Source: Erythrobacter sp. NAP1
GTDB lineage: Bacteria > Pseudomonadota > Alphaproteobacteria > Sphingomonadales > Sphingomonadaceae
DNA length: 64,000 bases
Reading direction: 5' to 3'
NCBI RefSeq assembly: GCF_000152865.1
Contig: NZ_CH672390.1
Location: forward strand, 806,001 to 870,000
A program made the position numbers and the translations under genes. The notes beneath the pieces are model-generated. The model was not told the origin of the DNA, ran no database searches, and saw only the letters and a program-made list of their open reading frames with translations. Position 1 is the stretch's first letter, and each line of letters starts with the position of its first letter. Of the stretch, positions 14,897-22,920 are shown in pieces.

Positions 14897-16276
14897 GTGG
14901 TGATTTCCAATCGCGTCGCCGTTCCAAAGGCGCGCGGGGTGGCGGGTGCTCAGGGAGGGCTCGCAGGCGCGCTTAACGCAGCGCTCAAGGACCGGGGCGG
15001 GGTATGGTTCGGGTGGTCCGGGCAGGAGAGCGAAGACCGCACCGGCAACATGGACCTGCAACGCAATGACGGTGTGACGACGGCAACAATCGACCTCTCA
15101 ACCCGCGACGTGGGTGAGTACTACAACGGTTATGCCAATTCGACGCTGTGGCCACTGTTTCATTACCGCATTGATCTTGCCCGGTTCGAGAACCGCACCG
15201 GCGAGGGCTATGAAAGGGTCAACGACCGTTTTGCCGAGAGCGCGCTCCCGCTGATCGAAGAAGACGACCTCGTCTGGGTGCACGATTATCACCTGATCCC
15301 GCTTGGCGAACGGCTTCGTTCGCGCGGGATCAAAAACCGCATCGGTTTCTTCCTGCACACGCCGTGGCCGCCGACGCGGCTGCTGACCTCGTTGCCGTTT
15401 CATGAGCGGCTGGTGCGCACGATGCTTTCCTACGATCTGATCGGCTTTCAGACGAAGGAGTGGCTCTCAAGCTTCGTCCACTATTGCGAGACCGAGCTAG
15501 GCGCGAAGGTCGATCACGATACCGGGCGCATCACGCATGAAGGCCGGACGACCACCGCGCGCGCTTATCCCATCGGGATCGATTGGAAACACTTTCAGGC
15601 GCAGGGCGACACAGGCGAAGCGCGCAATGCTAGCCAGCGCCTCCTCGCATCGACCCGGCACAGGACCGCGATGATTGGGGTCGACCGGCTCGACTATTCC
15701 AAGGGACTGCCTGAACGGATCGACGGCATCGGGCGCTTCTTCGACGAGCATCCTGAGCGAACACGCGACCTGGTTTTCATCCAGATCGCTCCGCCGAGCC
15801 GCGAAGACGTGGAAAGCTACCAGCAGATCCGCGGGTTGCTTGAGCAGAAGACCGGACAGATCAACGGCGCGCGCAGCGAGGTTGATATCGTTCCGATCCG
15901 CTATGTGAACCGAGGCTACACTCACGCCCAGCTATTCGGGTTTTTCCGCGCAGCCAAGATCGGGCTCGTCACCCCTCTGCGTGACGGGATGAACCTGGTC
16001 GCCAAGGAATATGTTGCCGCTCAAGACCCGGAAGATCCGGGCGTACTGGTCCTCTCGGAATTCGCGGGCGCAGCGCATCAGCTAGGATGCGATGGCAAGG
16101 GCGCCGTGCTGGTCAATCCCCACAGCCCCGACGCGCTGGCGGGCGCGATCCGCAAGGCGCTCGACATGCCGCTTGAAGAGCGCAAGTCGCGCTACGAGGC
16201 GATGATTGCGACGGTGCGCGACGATGATGTTCGCGACTGGACCCAGAATTTCTGCACTGATCTCGCGGCTGACTGA
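14897..16276 (+). CDS. otsA: Trehalose-6-phosphate synthase (GT20)
   Basis: This enzyme joins UDP-glucose (or another NDP-glucose) and glucose 6-phosphate into trehalose 6-phosphate. Family motifs are clear: VISNRVAVP at the N-terminus, WVHDYHL, HTPWPP, the GVDRLDYSKGLPERI phosphate-binding segment and RDGMNLVAKEY. It has 459 residues from the GTG at 14897. That start has no visible ribosome binding site and clips the first beta strand; the frame is open back to 14867, and a rare ATA at 14873 with GGAG nine bases upstream would give a more usual N-terminus. The start is therefore unresolved. It converges with the response regulator gene with a 2-base gap. Confidence 0.92.
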   Translation: MVISNRVAVPKARGVAGAQGGLAGALNAALKDRGGVWFGWSGQESEDRTGNMDLQRNDGVTTATIDLSTRDVGEYYNGYANSTLWPLFHYRIDLARFENRTGEGYERVNDRFAESALPLIEEDDLVWVHDYHLIPLGERLRSRGIKNRIGFFLHTPWPPTRLLTSLPFHERLVRTMLSYDLIGFQTKEWLSSFVHYCETELGAKVDHDTGRITHEGRTTTARAYPIGIDWKHFQAQGDTGEARNASQRLLASTRHRTAMIGVDRLDYSKGLPERIDGIGRFFDEHPERTRDLVFIQIAPPSREDVESYQQIRGLLEQKTGQINGARSEVDIVPIRYVNRGYTHAQLFGFFRAAKIGLVTPLRDGMNLVAKEYVAAQDPEDPGVLVLSEFAGAAHQLGCDGKGAVLVNPHSPDALAGAIRKALDMPLEERKSRYEAMIATVRDDDVRDWTQNFCTDLAAD

Positions 16277-16278
16277 TT

Positions 16279-16740
16279 TCAGATAGCGCGGCGCGCGGGA
16301 CGCCGTTCTTCCTCCACCTGTCCAGAGCTTTGTGCAAGGTACGTCTTGAGATCGGTGTGCTGTGGCTGGTCGCCGCGTTTTGACAGGATACGCTGAATAC
16401 GGCTGGTGAGGCTTCGTGGGTCGAAGGGCTTGCGGATATAGTCCTGCGCGCCCGCATAGATCGCCTGGTTCTCGTCATCTGCTCCGCTCATCGCGGTGAA
16501 CATGATAACCGGCAGGTCGTAGAAGTTCTCGGATTGTCGCAGCTTGCGCAGCAGGCTCACGCCCGAAATGCCCGGCATGTTCTGGTCGAGCAGGAGAATG
16601 TCGGGCCGTCGTCGTTGCAGGAGCGTCCAGCATTCCTCACCGCTCGTCACCCAGCCGCAGGCGTGTCCGGCATCGATCAGGACCTGCGAGGCGAGTTCGG
16701 CAATCAGTTCGTCGTCATCTGCGATAAGTATGAACGCCAT
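16279..16740 (-). CDS. Stand-alone response regulator (receiver domain)
   Basis: A 153-residue CheY-like protein. Starting at ATG 16740 gives MAFILIADDDELIAEL, the correct first beta strand with the acidic cluster; longer upstream reading adds an arginine-rich stretch that does not look like protein. The phospho-acceptor is the Asp of LLLDQNMPG, the conserved Thr is in VIMFTAMSG and the Lys in YIRKPFDP. A 35-residue polar tail follows the receiver domain with no DNA-binding or output domain. No kinase is adjacent. It probably works by protein-protein contact; the partner is unknown. Confidence 0.85.
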   Translation of the reverse strand: MAFILIADDDELIAELASQVLIDAGHACGWVTSGEECWTLLQRRRPDILLLDQNMPGISGVSLLRKLRQSENFYDLPVIMFTAMSGADDENQAIYAGAQDYIRKPFDPRSLTSRIQRILSKRGDQPQHTDLKTYLAQSSGQVEEERRPARRAI

Positions 16741-16912
16741 TATCAAGGGGCCATTGTTGCTTCGGGTCGCTATGCGACCGCGCTGAAAGGGTCGGTTTGC
16801 AATAGGTACGGTGACACAAATTCGCCTTTGGCGTCGCCTCCGTTCCACTACCTACAATCGGCGCGTGCGCGCTGTTGCCCGATGGCGGGCGCGCTGTCAG
16901 ACGGGACGCATC

Positions 16913-17704
16913 ATGATTCGCGAGACCAAGCTCGATCCCTTCCTGCCAACCGATGGCATACACAATCTGCGCGATTACGGCGGCTACGCGGCTGCTGATG
17001 GTGGCCACGTCAGGGGCGGACTGCTGTTTCGCTCAGGCCAGCACATGGAAGCCTCCGACGAGGATCTCGACACGATCCAGAGCCTCGATATCCGTACAAT
17101 CGTCGACCTTCGCGGCCTGAGCGAGCGGACGAGCTTTCCCTGTCGGCGGCACGATGAGTTCGGTGCCGATGTCATCGCGTTCGACGGCGAGACCACAAGC
17201 TCACCGCCACACGAAGGCGGATGGGACAAGGAGGACATGACTGCCGAAAGGGCGCGTCAGCGCATGCTCTCAGTCTACACCCGCATGCCCGTAAATCCCG
17301 CGATGATCGAGATGTTCTCCCGATATTTCAAGGCGCTGGAAACGCGCGAGGGCGGTAGCCTTGTCCATTGCTTTGCGGGCAAGGACCGCACTGGGATCGC
17401 AGCAAGCCTGCTTCTTCATGTGCTCGGTGCTCACAAGGACGACGTTGTCGCCGAATTCATGCGCACCAACGATGCACCGACCCAGCATATTCTCGAGCGC
17501 CAGTCGCTACCGCGCATGGAGGCGCATTATGGCGAGATAGAGCCCGAGGCGATCCGCAACCTTATGGGAGTGCGCGAGGAGTATATCGAGCGCTACTGGT
17601 CCGAGGTCACCCGCGACCACGGCAGCGTCGATGCATACCTTGAGAATAGCTTAGGTGTGGATGACACAAGGAAAGCTCGCCTCAGGGAGCGGTTCCTGAC
17701 GTGA
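16913..17704 (+). CDS. Tyrosine-protein phosphatase, Y_phosphatase3 type
   Basis: A 263-residue cytoplasmic phosphatase. The P-loop HCFAGKDRTG is at residues 152-161 with nucleophile Cys153 and Arg159, matching the CX5R signature; HNLRDYGGY near residue 17 is the usual N-terminal signature of this family, whose members act on phosphotyrosine and in some cases on phosphoinositides. The ATG at 16913 is chosen because family proteins begin about here. The gene lies alone between a divergent response regulator and trxB. Its substrate cannot be predicted. Confidence 0.85.
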   Translation: MIRETKLDPFLPTDGIHNLRDYGGYAAADGGHVRGGLLFRSGQHMEASDEDLDTIQSLDIRTIVDLRGLSERTSFPCRRHDEFGADVIAFDGETTSSPPHEGGWDKEDMTAERARQRMLSVYTRMPVNPAMIEMFSRYFKALETREGGSLVHCFAGKDRTGIAASLLLHVLGAHKDDVVAEFMRTNDAPTQHILERQSLPRMEAHYGEIEPEAIRNLMGVREEYIERYWSEVTRDHGSVDAYLENSLGVDDTRKARLRERFLT

Positions 17705-17766
17705 CAAGGCTGCGCCCGGACCCCATATCGCACGGTAACAACTGACCAGATTTGAAGAGACGACCC

Positions 17767-18738
17767 ATGGCTACTCATCACACCAAGATGCTCATCATCG
17801 GCTCCGGCCCTGCTGGCTATTCCGCAGCGATCTACGCCGCGCGCGCCATGCTTGAGCCGATCGTGGTTCAGGGCCTGCAACCCGGCGGCCAGCTGACCAT
17901 CACCACCGATGTCGAGAACTATCCCGGCTTTCGCGACGTGGTGCAGGGGCCTTGGCTCATGGAAGAGATGAAGGCGCAGGCCGAGCATGTCGGCACGCGC
18001 ATGATGTACGACATCATCACCAGCGTTGATCTCGAAGGCGGCTCGCCTTTCCGCGCAGTGGGCGACAGCGGCGATGAGTACATCGCCGACACGATCGTGA
18101 TTGCGACGGGCGCTCAGGCCAAGTGGCTTGGCGTTCCCGGTGAGCAGGAGCTCGGCGGCAAGGGCGTTTCGGCCTGTGCAACCTGCGACGGCTTCTTCTA
18201 TCGCGGTAAGAAGGTCGCGGTGATCGGCGGCGGGAACACCGCAGTGGAAGAGGCGCTCTACCTCACCAACCACTCCGACGACGTGACCCTGATCCACCGC
18301 CGCGACGAATTGCGCTCGGAGAAGATCCTGCAGGATCGACTGTTCAAGAGCCCCAAGATTTCGACGCTCTGGAACAAGACCGTCGAAAGCTTCGAGGCAG
18401 GGGAAAACGGCACGCTTTCGCACCTCGTGCTCAAGGACACGCAAACTGGCGAGACTTCGACGCTCGAAGTGGACGGTGCTTTCGTCGCGATCGGTCACGC
18501 CCCCGCGACCGAGTTGTTCAAGGGCAAGCTGCCAATGGATGAGAGCGGCTATCTCGACACCGAGCCTGGCACGCCCAAGACTGTCATCCCTGGCGTGTTT
18601 GCAGCCGGTGATGTGACGGATCACGTCTATCGCCAGGCTGTGACGGCAGCAGGCATGGGCTGCATGGCCGCACTCGACGGCGAGCGTTTCCTTGCGACCA
18701 TGGAAGACGCCGAGGAAGAGGCCGAAGCGGCGGAGTAG
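17767..18738 (+). CDS. trxB: Thioredoxin-disulfide reductase
   Basis: An FAD- and NADPH-dependent reductase of 323 residues that reduces thioredoxin. The FAD motif GSGPAGYSAA is at residues 12-21, the redox-active CATC at 137-140, and the NADPH motif GGGNTAVEEA follows. The C-terminal GVFAAGDVTD FAD segment is present, with a glutamate-rich tail. The ATG at 17767 gives the standard N-terminus (an in-frame TTG lies upstream at 17752). Its stop codon forms part of a hairpin shared with the convergent MAPEG gene. Confidence 0.95.
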   Translation: MATHHTKMLIIGSGPAGYSAAIYAARAMLEPIVVQGLQPGGQLTITTDVENYPGFRDVVQGPWLMEEMKAQAEHVGTRMMYDIITSVDLEGGSPFRAVGDSGDEYIADTIVIATGAQAKWLGVPGEQELGGKGVSACATCDGFFYRGKKVAVIGGGNTAVEEALYLTNHSDDVTLIHRRDELRSEKILQDRLFKSPKISTLWNKTVESFEAGENGTLSHLVLKDTQTGETSTLEVDGAFVAIGHAPATELFKGKLPMDESGYLDTEPGTPKTVIPGVFAAGDVTDHVYRQAVTAAGMGCMAALDGERFLATMEDAEEEAEAAE

Positions 18739-18751
18739 AACCTACTCCGCC
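18729..18751. terminator. Hairpin between convergent trxB and MAPEG genes
   Basis: GGCGGAGTAG at 18729-18738 pairs perfectly with CTACTCCGCC at 18742-18751 around a 3-base loop. The 5' arm includes the trxB stop codon. There is no T-run after either arm, so it may be a weak bidirectional terminator or a 3'-end stabiliser. Confidence 0.5.
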
Positions 18752-18759
18752 ATCCGGTG

Positions 18760-19185
18760 TCAGGCGAAGGCGACGAAGGCCGCTTTCGCGATCAGCGTGA
18801 TCAGCACGACGCTCGACAAGGCGAACAGGACAAACCGCACCATCACCTTGTTCGCGGTGACTTGAACGAGGCTATGCACCACGCGCAGCCCGACATAGAT
18901 CCACGCCAGAAACGCGTTCGCTCCGCCCCCTTGGTCGAGAAGCGCCAAGACGATTGCAACCGCGTAGAACACCGTCGGCTGTTCATGCAGGTGGTTGTAG
19001 TTGTGCGCTTTCCATTGAACCTCGCGAGGAAGCTTCTGGTCGAGCAGCCCCACGATCTGCGCATCGTCGGGCGCGATTTCGGCCTTCGCCATGGCAGGGA
19101 TGCGCGACGCATACATCCAAGCCCAAATGATCATCGTCCAGATCATCAATGCGATAACGGGCTGCAGGATTTCTATTCCGATCAT
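18760..19185 (-). CDS. MAPEG family membrane protein 1
   Basis: A 141-residue integral membrane protein with four predicted helices. ERKRR-like charged residues are absent, but the MAPEG pattern is visible: VQWKAHNYNHLHEQPTVFYA, followed by AWIYVGLRVVHSLVQ. MAPEG proteins include microsomal glutathione transferases and eicosanoid enzymes; bacterial members are mostly uncharacterised. GGAAGA precedes the ATG at 19185. It lies 21 bases downstream of a paralogue in the same orientation, so the pair arose by tandem duplication. Confidence 0.85.
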   Translation of the reverse strand: MIGIEILQPVIALMIWTMIIWAWMYASRIPAMAKAEIAPDDAQIVGLLDQKLPREVQWKAHNYNHLHEQPTVFYAVAIVLALLDQGGGANAFLAWIYVGLRVVHSLVQVTANKVMVRFVLFALSSVVLITLIAKAAFVAFA

Positions 19186-19206
19186 GTCGTGTCTTCCGAT
19201 CAGGTC

Positions 19207-19662
19207 TTATTGAGGCGCGAGGCTTGGGTCGGCGAATGCTGTCGCCATCACTGCGCGAACGGCGAGGATGATCAGGACGAATGTGCTTGTGAAGAACAGC
19301 ACGATCCGCACCGGGATCTTGTTGACGAGGATCTGCCACAGCGAATGCACCACGCGGATACCGACATAGATCCATGCCAGCATCACATCGAACGCGCCTG
19401 CACCTACCACCGCGAGGATTAGGCTCACCGCGTAGAACAACGTCGGTTGCTCATGAAGGTGCGTATGGTTGTGCGCCGGCCAGTTGGCCTTGTCAGGGAT
19501 GACGCCCTCCAGGTCCGCGCCGCGCACACCTTCCTTGCGGGGCAGTTTCGACTTGTCTTCGACTTTCGCTATTGCGCCGAAGCGGTACGGGATGATCCAG
19601 AACAGTACGATCAGCGTCCACACCACCAGCACGGCGGCAGGCGCGAGCATTTGAGCTTGCAT
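19207..19662 (-). CDS. MAPEG family membrane protein 2
   Basis: A 151-residue paralogue of the neighbouring MAPEG protein, sharing the NWPAHNHTHLHEQPTLFYA segment and AWIYVGIRVVHSLWQ. It has four predicted membrane helices, and a cytoplasmic or periplasmic loop between helices 1 and 2 is longer here. A strong GGAAGGGGA ribosome binding site precedes the ATG at 19662. Function is unknown; glutathione-dependent detoxification is only a family-level possibility. It is the first gene of the tandem pair, 73 bases downstream of btaB. Confidence 0.85.
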   Translation of the reverse strand: MQAQMLAPAAVLVVWTLIVLFWIIPYRFGAIAKVEDKSKLPRKEGVRGADLEGVIPDKANWPAHNHTHLHEQPTLFYAVSLILAVVGAGAFDVMLAWIYVGIRVVHSLWQILVNKIPVRIVLFFTSTFVLIILAVRAVMATAFADPSLAPQ

Positions 19663-19735
19663 TGCGAGCGATCCCCTTCCTCTCTTGGTTGACGCCTAAC
19701 TGCGAGAGGCGGGTTCGATTGTCAAATGCAACTGG

Positions 19736-20410
19736 TCAGGAGCCTGTGCGCGGTGCCTTCAGGACGTGAAGCTGGAAGTAGCCGAGCTTGCCGCGCGTTG
19801 AAGTGAGCTCAATGCCATGGGCTTTCGCAATCCGGCGCGCCGCTTCGGGCAGGTCGCTGCGGGTCTGGACATGGAACTTCGCGAGCCATTTGTGGAGCAG
19901 TCCCTCAAGCGGTCCGGGCAGACCGCCGAGATCACCGAAATCGACAATATGCAACTCGCCGCCGGGGGCTAGCTGGTCAGCTGTGTGAGCGAGGGCACTC
20001 TCCCAATCCGGGACCATCGAGAGCGAATAGGACAGCACGATCCGGTCGAAGCCTTTCTCGCGCAGACCCGGCTCACCGAACGTCTCGTCAGCATGGAAGG
20101 CGCAGGCATCGCCAAGGCCGAGCTTTGCGTTTTTCCCAACGGCCTTGCGCGCATTCTTCAGCATCTCTGACGAGATATCGAGCCCGTAAAGCTGCACCCC
20201 CGGCCACGCTTTGCCGATCTTGGCGAGGTTTCGTCCGGTCCCACAGGCTACCTCCAGCACCCGCATTCCCGGCCTTGAATCAAGCCCCTCGATCAGCGTG
20301 TCGCGTCCGAAGAGGTAGTACTTGCGCGTCAGGTCGTAGATGTGGCGCTGCCCCTTGTAGACGCTGTCCATCAGCGCCCCATGAGAGGTGTTCGCGGTCT
20401 GCGCGTCCAT
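19736..20410 (-). CDS. btaB: Betaine lipid N-methyltransferase (BtaB-like)
   Basis: A 224-residue class I SAM-dependent methyltransferase. The SAM motif VLEVACGTGRNL is near residue 50, followed by YGLDISSEML and the segment DRIVLSYSLSMVPDWE. Its position immediately downstream of btaA identifies it: BtaB methylates diacylglycerylhomoserine three times to yield the betaine lipid DGTS. Its ATG overlaps the last base of the btaA stop (TGATG), so translation is coupled. On sequence alone it could be another UbiE-type enzyme, and the context decides it. Confidence 0.85.
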   Translation of the reverse strand: MDAQTANTSHGALMDSVYKGQRHIYDLTRKYYLFGRDTLIEGLDSRPGMRVLEVACGTGRNLAKIGKAWPGVQLYGLDISSEMLKNARKAVGKNAKLGLGDACAFHADETFGEPGLREKGFDRIVLSYSLSMVPDWESALAHTADQLAPGGELHIVDFGDLGGLPGPLEGLLHKWLAKFHVQTRSDLPEAARRIAKAHGIELTSTRGKLGYFQLHVLKAPRTGS

Positions 20411-21624
20411 CAGGCGAGCTCGTAGACGTGCACGCCGCCGTAGATTGACGAGCGGTCATGTGCGGTGAGGTCAGCCGACTGCTCATCAAGATAGCGCCAT
20501 TTCGACAGGATCGCATCGTCGAGACGGCCCGGCAGCATGGTCGGTTCAGCGGCTGTGCGGAACAGAACGCGGGCACCGGGACGCGAGGCGCGGGTGATGC
20601 GGCCCCACAGATCGTCGAGCTGCGCATTGTTCATCCAGTCCTGCGCATCGAGCAGCACGAAGCGATCCATCGAAGCTTCCTCGCGGTCGCCAATCCATTG
20701 CACCATGTTTGCGCGCACGACATCGAGCCGGTCGATCCGCTCGCGCATGGCCTCCCAGTTTTTGCGCTGGAGATACGGCGGTAGCGGCGCGTCCTCGGCT
20801 CGGTCATAGCCGCGACCAAAGGCCTGCCACGCGAAGTAGTTGTCCTTGATCTCGAAGTCGCAGGCGAGCTTCTCCAACCGGCGGCGCAGAACCTCTGCCA
20901 TGCGTTCATCGCCTGCAAGCTCGTCGAACTGTGCAGGGGGGATGCCAAGGCCGAACAGCGAGGCGGGCTGGTCGGTCAGCCAGCGGATGAAGCGCTTGTC
21001 GAAGACCGGTGCGAGCTCGGTCTCAAACACCGCGCGCTGCTCTTCCATCGTCTCGGCCTTGAGCAGCTTGGTAAGGTCGATCTTGTAGAGCTTGGCGAAC
21101 AGGTGAGCGAGGCCGATGAAGTTGCCGAGCAGGCCGCGGCGATACAGGCCCTTGGTGAAGTAGCTGATCCGCCGACGCCCACGGATGTCGCGTTTCTCCC
21201 AGTATTTGCGGCTTTCCTCGTCGAGATGCGGCGCGATCATCTCCTTGTAGACCGCCTTGTTCTCCTTGTGGTCGGCATGCGCGAAGAAGCGGTGGAAGCG
21301 CTCGTAATTGGGCAGGTGCTTGATCGCGGTGATCTTGAGCTGACCCAGCGCGACGTGAGCGCGGTTAAGGTCGACAGCGGTGACGCTCGCCGGGTTCGCG
21401 GTGAGGTAGGAGAGCGCGTTGCAGCTGCCGCTCGCGATGCTCATCACGCGGCTGTCAGGCTCGATCGCGAGGCCTTCCATGTCGCACACCGGGTCTTCCC
21501 AGATCTGCGCGTAGACAAGGCCATTGAAGGCGAGCGCGAAGGCTTTGTCGAGCAGCTTGTCCTTCGTGCTTGCGTCCTTTCGCACCACCGCGTCTTCGAT
21601 GATCCGTTTGGGTTGAGCGTTCAT
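20410..21624 (-). CDS. btaA: S-adenosylmethionine:diacylglycerol 3-amino-3-carboxypropyltransferase (BtaA, DUF3419)
   Basis: A 404-residue enzyme that transfers the 3-amino-3-carboxypropyl group of SAM to diacylglycerol, the first step of betaine lipid synthesis. The DUF3419 pattern is clear: YAQIWEDPVCDMEGL, then the SAM-binding SIASGSCNALSYL, VTAVDLNRAH, and FVLLDAQDWM. The ATG at 21624 is chosen because upstream residues are proline-rich filler and GAGG lies nine bases before it. The gene is preceded by a candidate PhoB box at 21672-21689, consistent with phosphate-starvation control known in other alphaproteobacteria. Confidence 0.92.
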   Translation of the reverse strand: MNAQPKRIIEDAVVRKDASTKDKLLDKAFALAFNGLVYAQIWEDPVCDMEGLAIEPDSRVMSIASGSCNALSYLTANPASVTAVDLNRAHVALGQLKITAIKHLPNYERFHRFFAHADHKENKAVYKEMIAPHLDEESRKYWEKRDIRGRRRISYFTKGLYRRGLLGNFIGLAHLFAKLYKIDLTKLLKAETMEEQRAVFETELAPVFDKRFIRWLTDQPASLFGLGIPPAQFDELAGDERMAEVLRRRLEKLACDFEIKDNYFAWQAFGRGYDRAEDAPLPPYLQRKNWEAMRERIDRLDVVRANMVQWIGDREEASMDRFVLLDAQDWMNNAQLDDLWGRITRASRPGARVLFRTAAEPTMLPGRLDDAILSKWRYLDEQSADLTAHDRSSIYGGVHVYELA

Positions 21625-21671
21625 GGGAATTGGCCTCGTGAGGGATGGTGAGGGGTGTTTATGATCGGCGC

Positions 21672-21689
21672 ATGTCGCTTGTGTGACGG
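21672..21689 (-). promoter_or_regulatory. Candidate PhoB box upstream of btaA
   Basis: On the minus strand this reads CCGTCACACAAGCGACAT, which matches the CTGTCATAAATCTGTCAY consensus at about 11 of 18 positions as two imperfect direct repeats. A CATAAA -10-like hexamer starts eight bases after it, close to the usual spacing for PhoB sites that replace a -35 box. It lies 48 bases upstream of the btaA ATG. The match is partial. Confidence 0.4.
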
Positions 21690-21720
21690 TTTCCACAGAT
21701 CGCTTTGCCGCTACGGCATC

Positions 21721-22677
21721 CTATACTCCCGCTGCGATGGTCTGCGCAAATCGCGCAGGGTCCGCATTGCCGCCGGTGAGCATGATCACTGTGTCTTCGT
21801 CGACCGAAACCTTGCCAGCGAGCGCAGCGGCGAGGGCAGCTGCGCCTCCCGGCTCGATCACCATGCGCAAGTTGGCAAAGGCCCAGCGCTGCGCCTCGCG
21901 AACCTCGTCGTCGGTGACGGTGACGCCGGGCTCGGCGCGTTCTTTCAGGACGTCGAGATTGAGCTGCTTCGTGGCCGTGGGTTGCAGCGCATCGCAGATC
22001 GTGCGCGGCGCATCCTCGGCTGCGCTCACGATTGAGCCGGTTGCGAGAGCCTGTCCCACCATGTCCCAACCTGCCGGTTCGACGACGTGGATCGCAGTGT
22101 CCGGGCAGGCGAGGGCAAGGCCTGCGGCAAGCCCGCCACCGCCGCAGCACACAATGAAGCGCGAAGGCTGGCGGCCAAGCTGGGCCTGCGCCTCTACCCC
22201 TGCGCTTCCTTGCCCTTCGATAACCCACGGATCGCCGAAAGCATGGACGAGCGTGCCACCTTGGTCTGCGATCAGCCGTGCTGCCACTTCGTCGCGATCT
22301 TCGCCGGGGCGGTTGTAGAGCACGACCTCGGCCCCGAGTGCGCGGGTGTTCGCGAGCTTCACCTCGGGCGCATCGCGCGGCATGACTATGGTGGCCTTGA
22401 TTCCCAATCGCTTCGCCGCCCAAGCGACGCCTTGAGCGTGGTTGCCCGAAGACACCGCGACCACGCCGCCAGCGCGCTCTTCCTCCGAAAGCGAGGAGAG
22501 CCGCCACCAGCCGCCCCTGATCTTGAAGGCGCCGATGGGTTGCAGGTTCTCCGCTTTCACGAAAGCGCGCGTGCCCGCGATCTCGACCGGGAGCAGCGGG
22601 GTCGGCGGGAGGATCGCCCCGATGCTCTTCGCCGCTTCTAGCCCCCCTTCGCGAGTCGGTTTGCGGCCAGCGTTCAT
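21721..22677 (-). CDS. Threonine/serine dehydratase-like PLP enzyme
   Basis: A fold-type II PLP enzyme of 318 residues. IGAFKIRGG holds the PLP lysine (Lys52 from the ATG at 22677), SSGNHAQGVAWAAK binds the phosphate, and CGGGGLAAGLA is the glycine loop. It lacks the C-terminal ACT regulatory domain of biosynthetic IlvA, so it fits catabolic threonine dehydratase, serine racemase or hydroxyaspartate dehydratase. An ATG at 22701 is an alternative start. An inverted repeat begins 26 bases upstream of the chosen start. It is upstream of btaA in the same direction, but the 96-base gap with its own promoter suggests separate transcription. Confidence 0.85.
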   Translation of the reverse strand: MNAGRKPTREGGLEAAKSIGAILPPTPLLPVEIAGTRAFVKAENLQPIGAFKIRGGWWRLSSLSEEERAGGVVAVSSGNHAQGVAWAAKRLGIKATIVMPRDAPEVKLANTRALGAEVVLYNRPGEDRDEVAARLIADQGGTLVHAFGDPWVIEGQGSAGVEAQAQLGRQPSRFIVCCGGGGLAAGLALACPDTAIHVVEPAGWDMVGQALATGSIVSAAEDAPRTICDALQPTATKQLNLDVLKERAEPGVTVTDDEVREAQRWAFANLRMVIEPGGAAALAAALAGKVSVDEDTVIMLTGGNADPARFAQTIAAGV

Positions 22678-22703
22678 CGGCTCGACACCCCCATGATACA
22701 CCC

Positions 22704-22722
22704 TAACATGGACCGCATGTTA
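22704..22722. promoter_or_regulatory. 7-bp inverted repeat upstream of dehydratase gene
   Basis: TAACATG at 22704-22710 and CATGTTA at 22716-22722 flank five bases. The position just upstream of the dehydratase start is suitable for a repressor operator of TetR or GntR type. No regulator gene is adjacent. Confidence 0.4.
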
Positions 22723-22746
22723 CACGGTCCAGAGGCTAATAAAACT

Positions 22747-22760
22747 CCCGGAATTCCGGG
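22747..22760. repeat. 14-bp perfect palindrome
   Basis: CCCGGAATTCCGGG lies in the divergent gap between the dehydratase gene and the polyamine dehydrogenase gene at 22921. It could be an operator or a small hairpin. It is separate from the inverted repeat at 22704. Confidence 0.3.
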
Positions 22761-22920
22761 CGATTGCAGCTGTGCGGTTTTCGAGATTGTTGGGAACTGT
22801 AACGCCATGCCAGCGCTATGCCTGATAGCGGTCCTGTAGGAAATGGGTGCCTTCGTTGAGGGCGCGCCCGCATTGCCCTAAGGAGCCATCCAAGAATCAA
22901 TTCCAAGAGGCGAAATTCTC

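Noticed and set aside
18757..19422. 221-codon open frame on the plus strand across the two MAPEG genes
   Set aside because: The histidine/aspartate-rich translation is the antisense of two membrane proteins with clear MAPEG motifs and ribosome binding sites on the minus strand.
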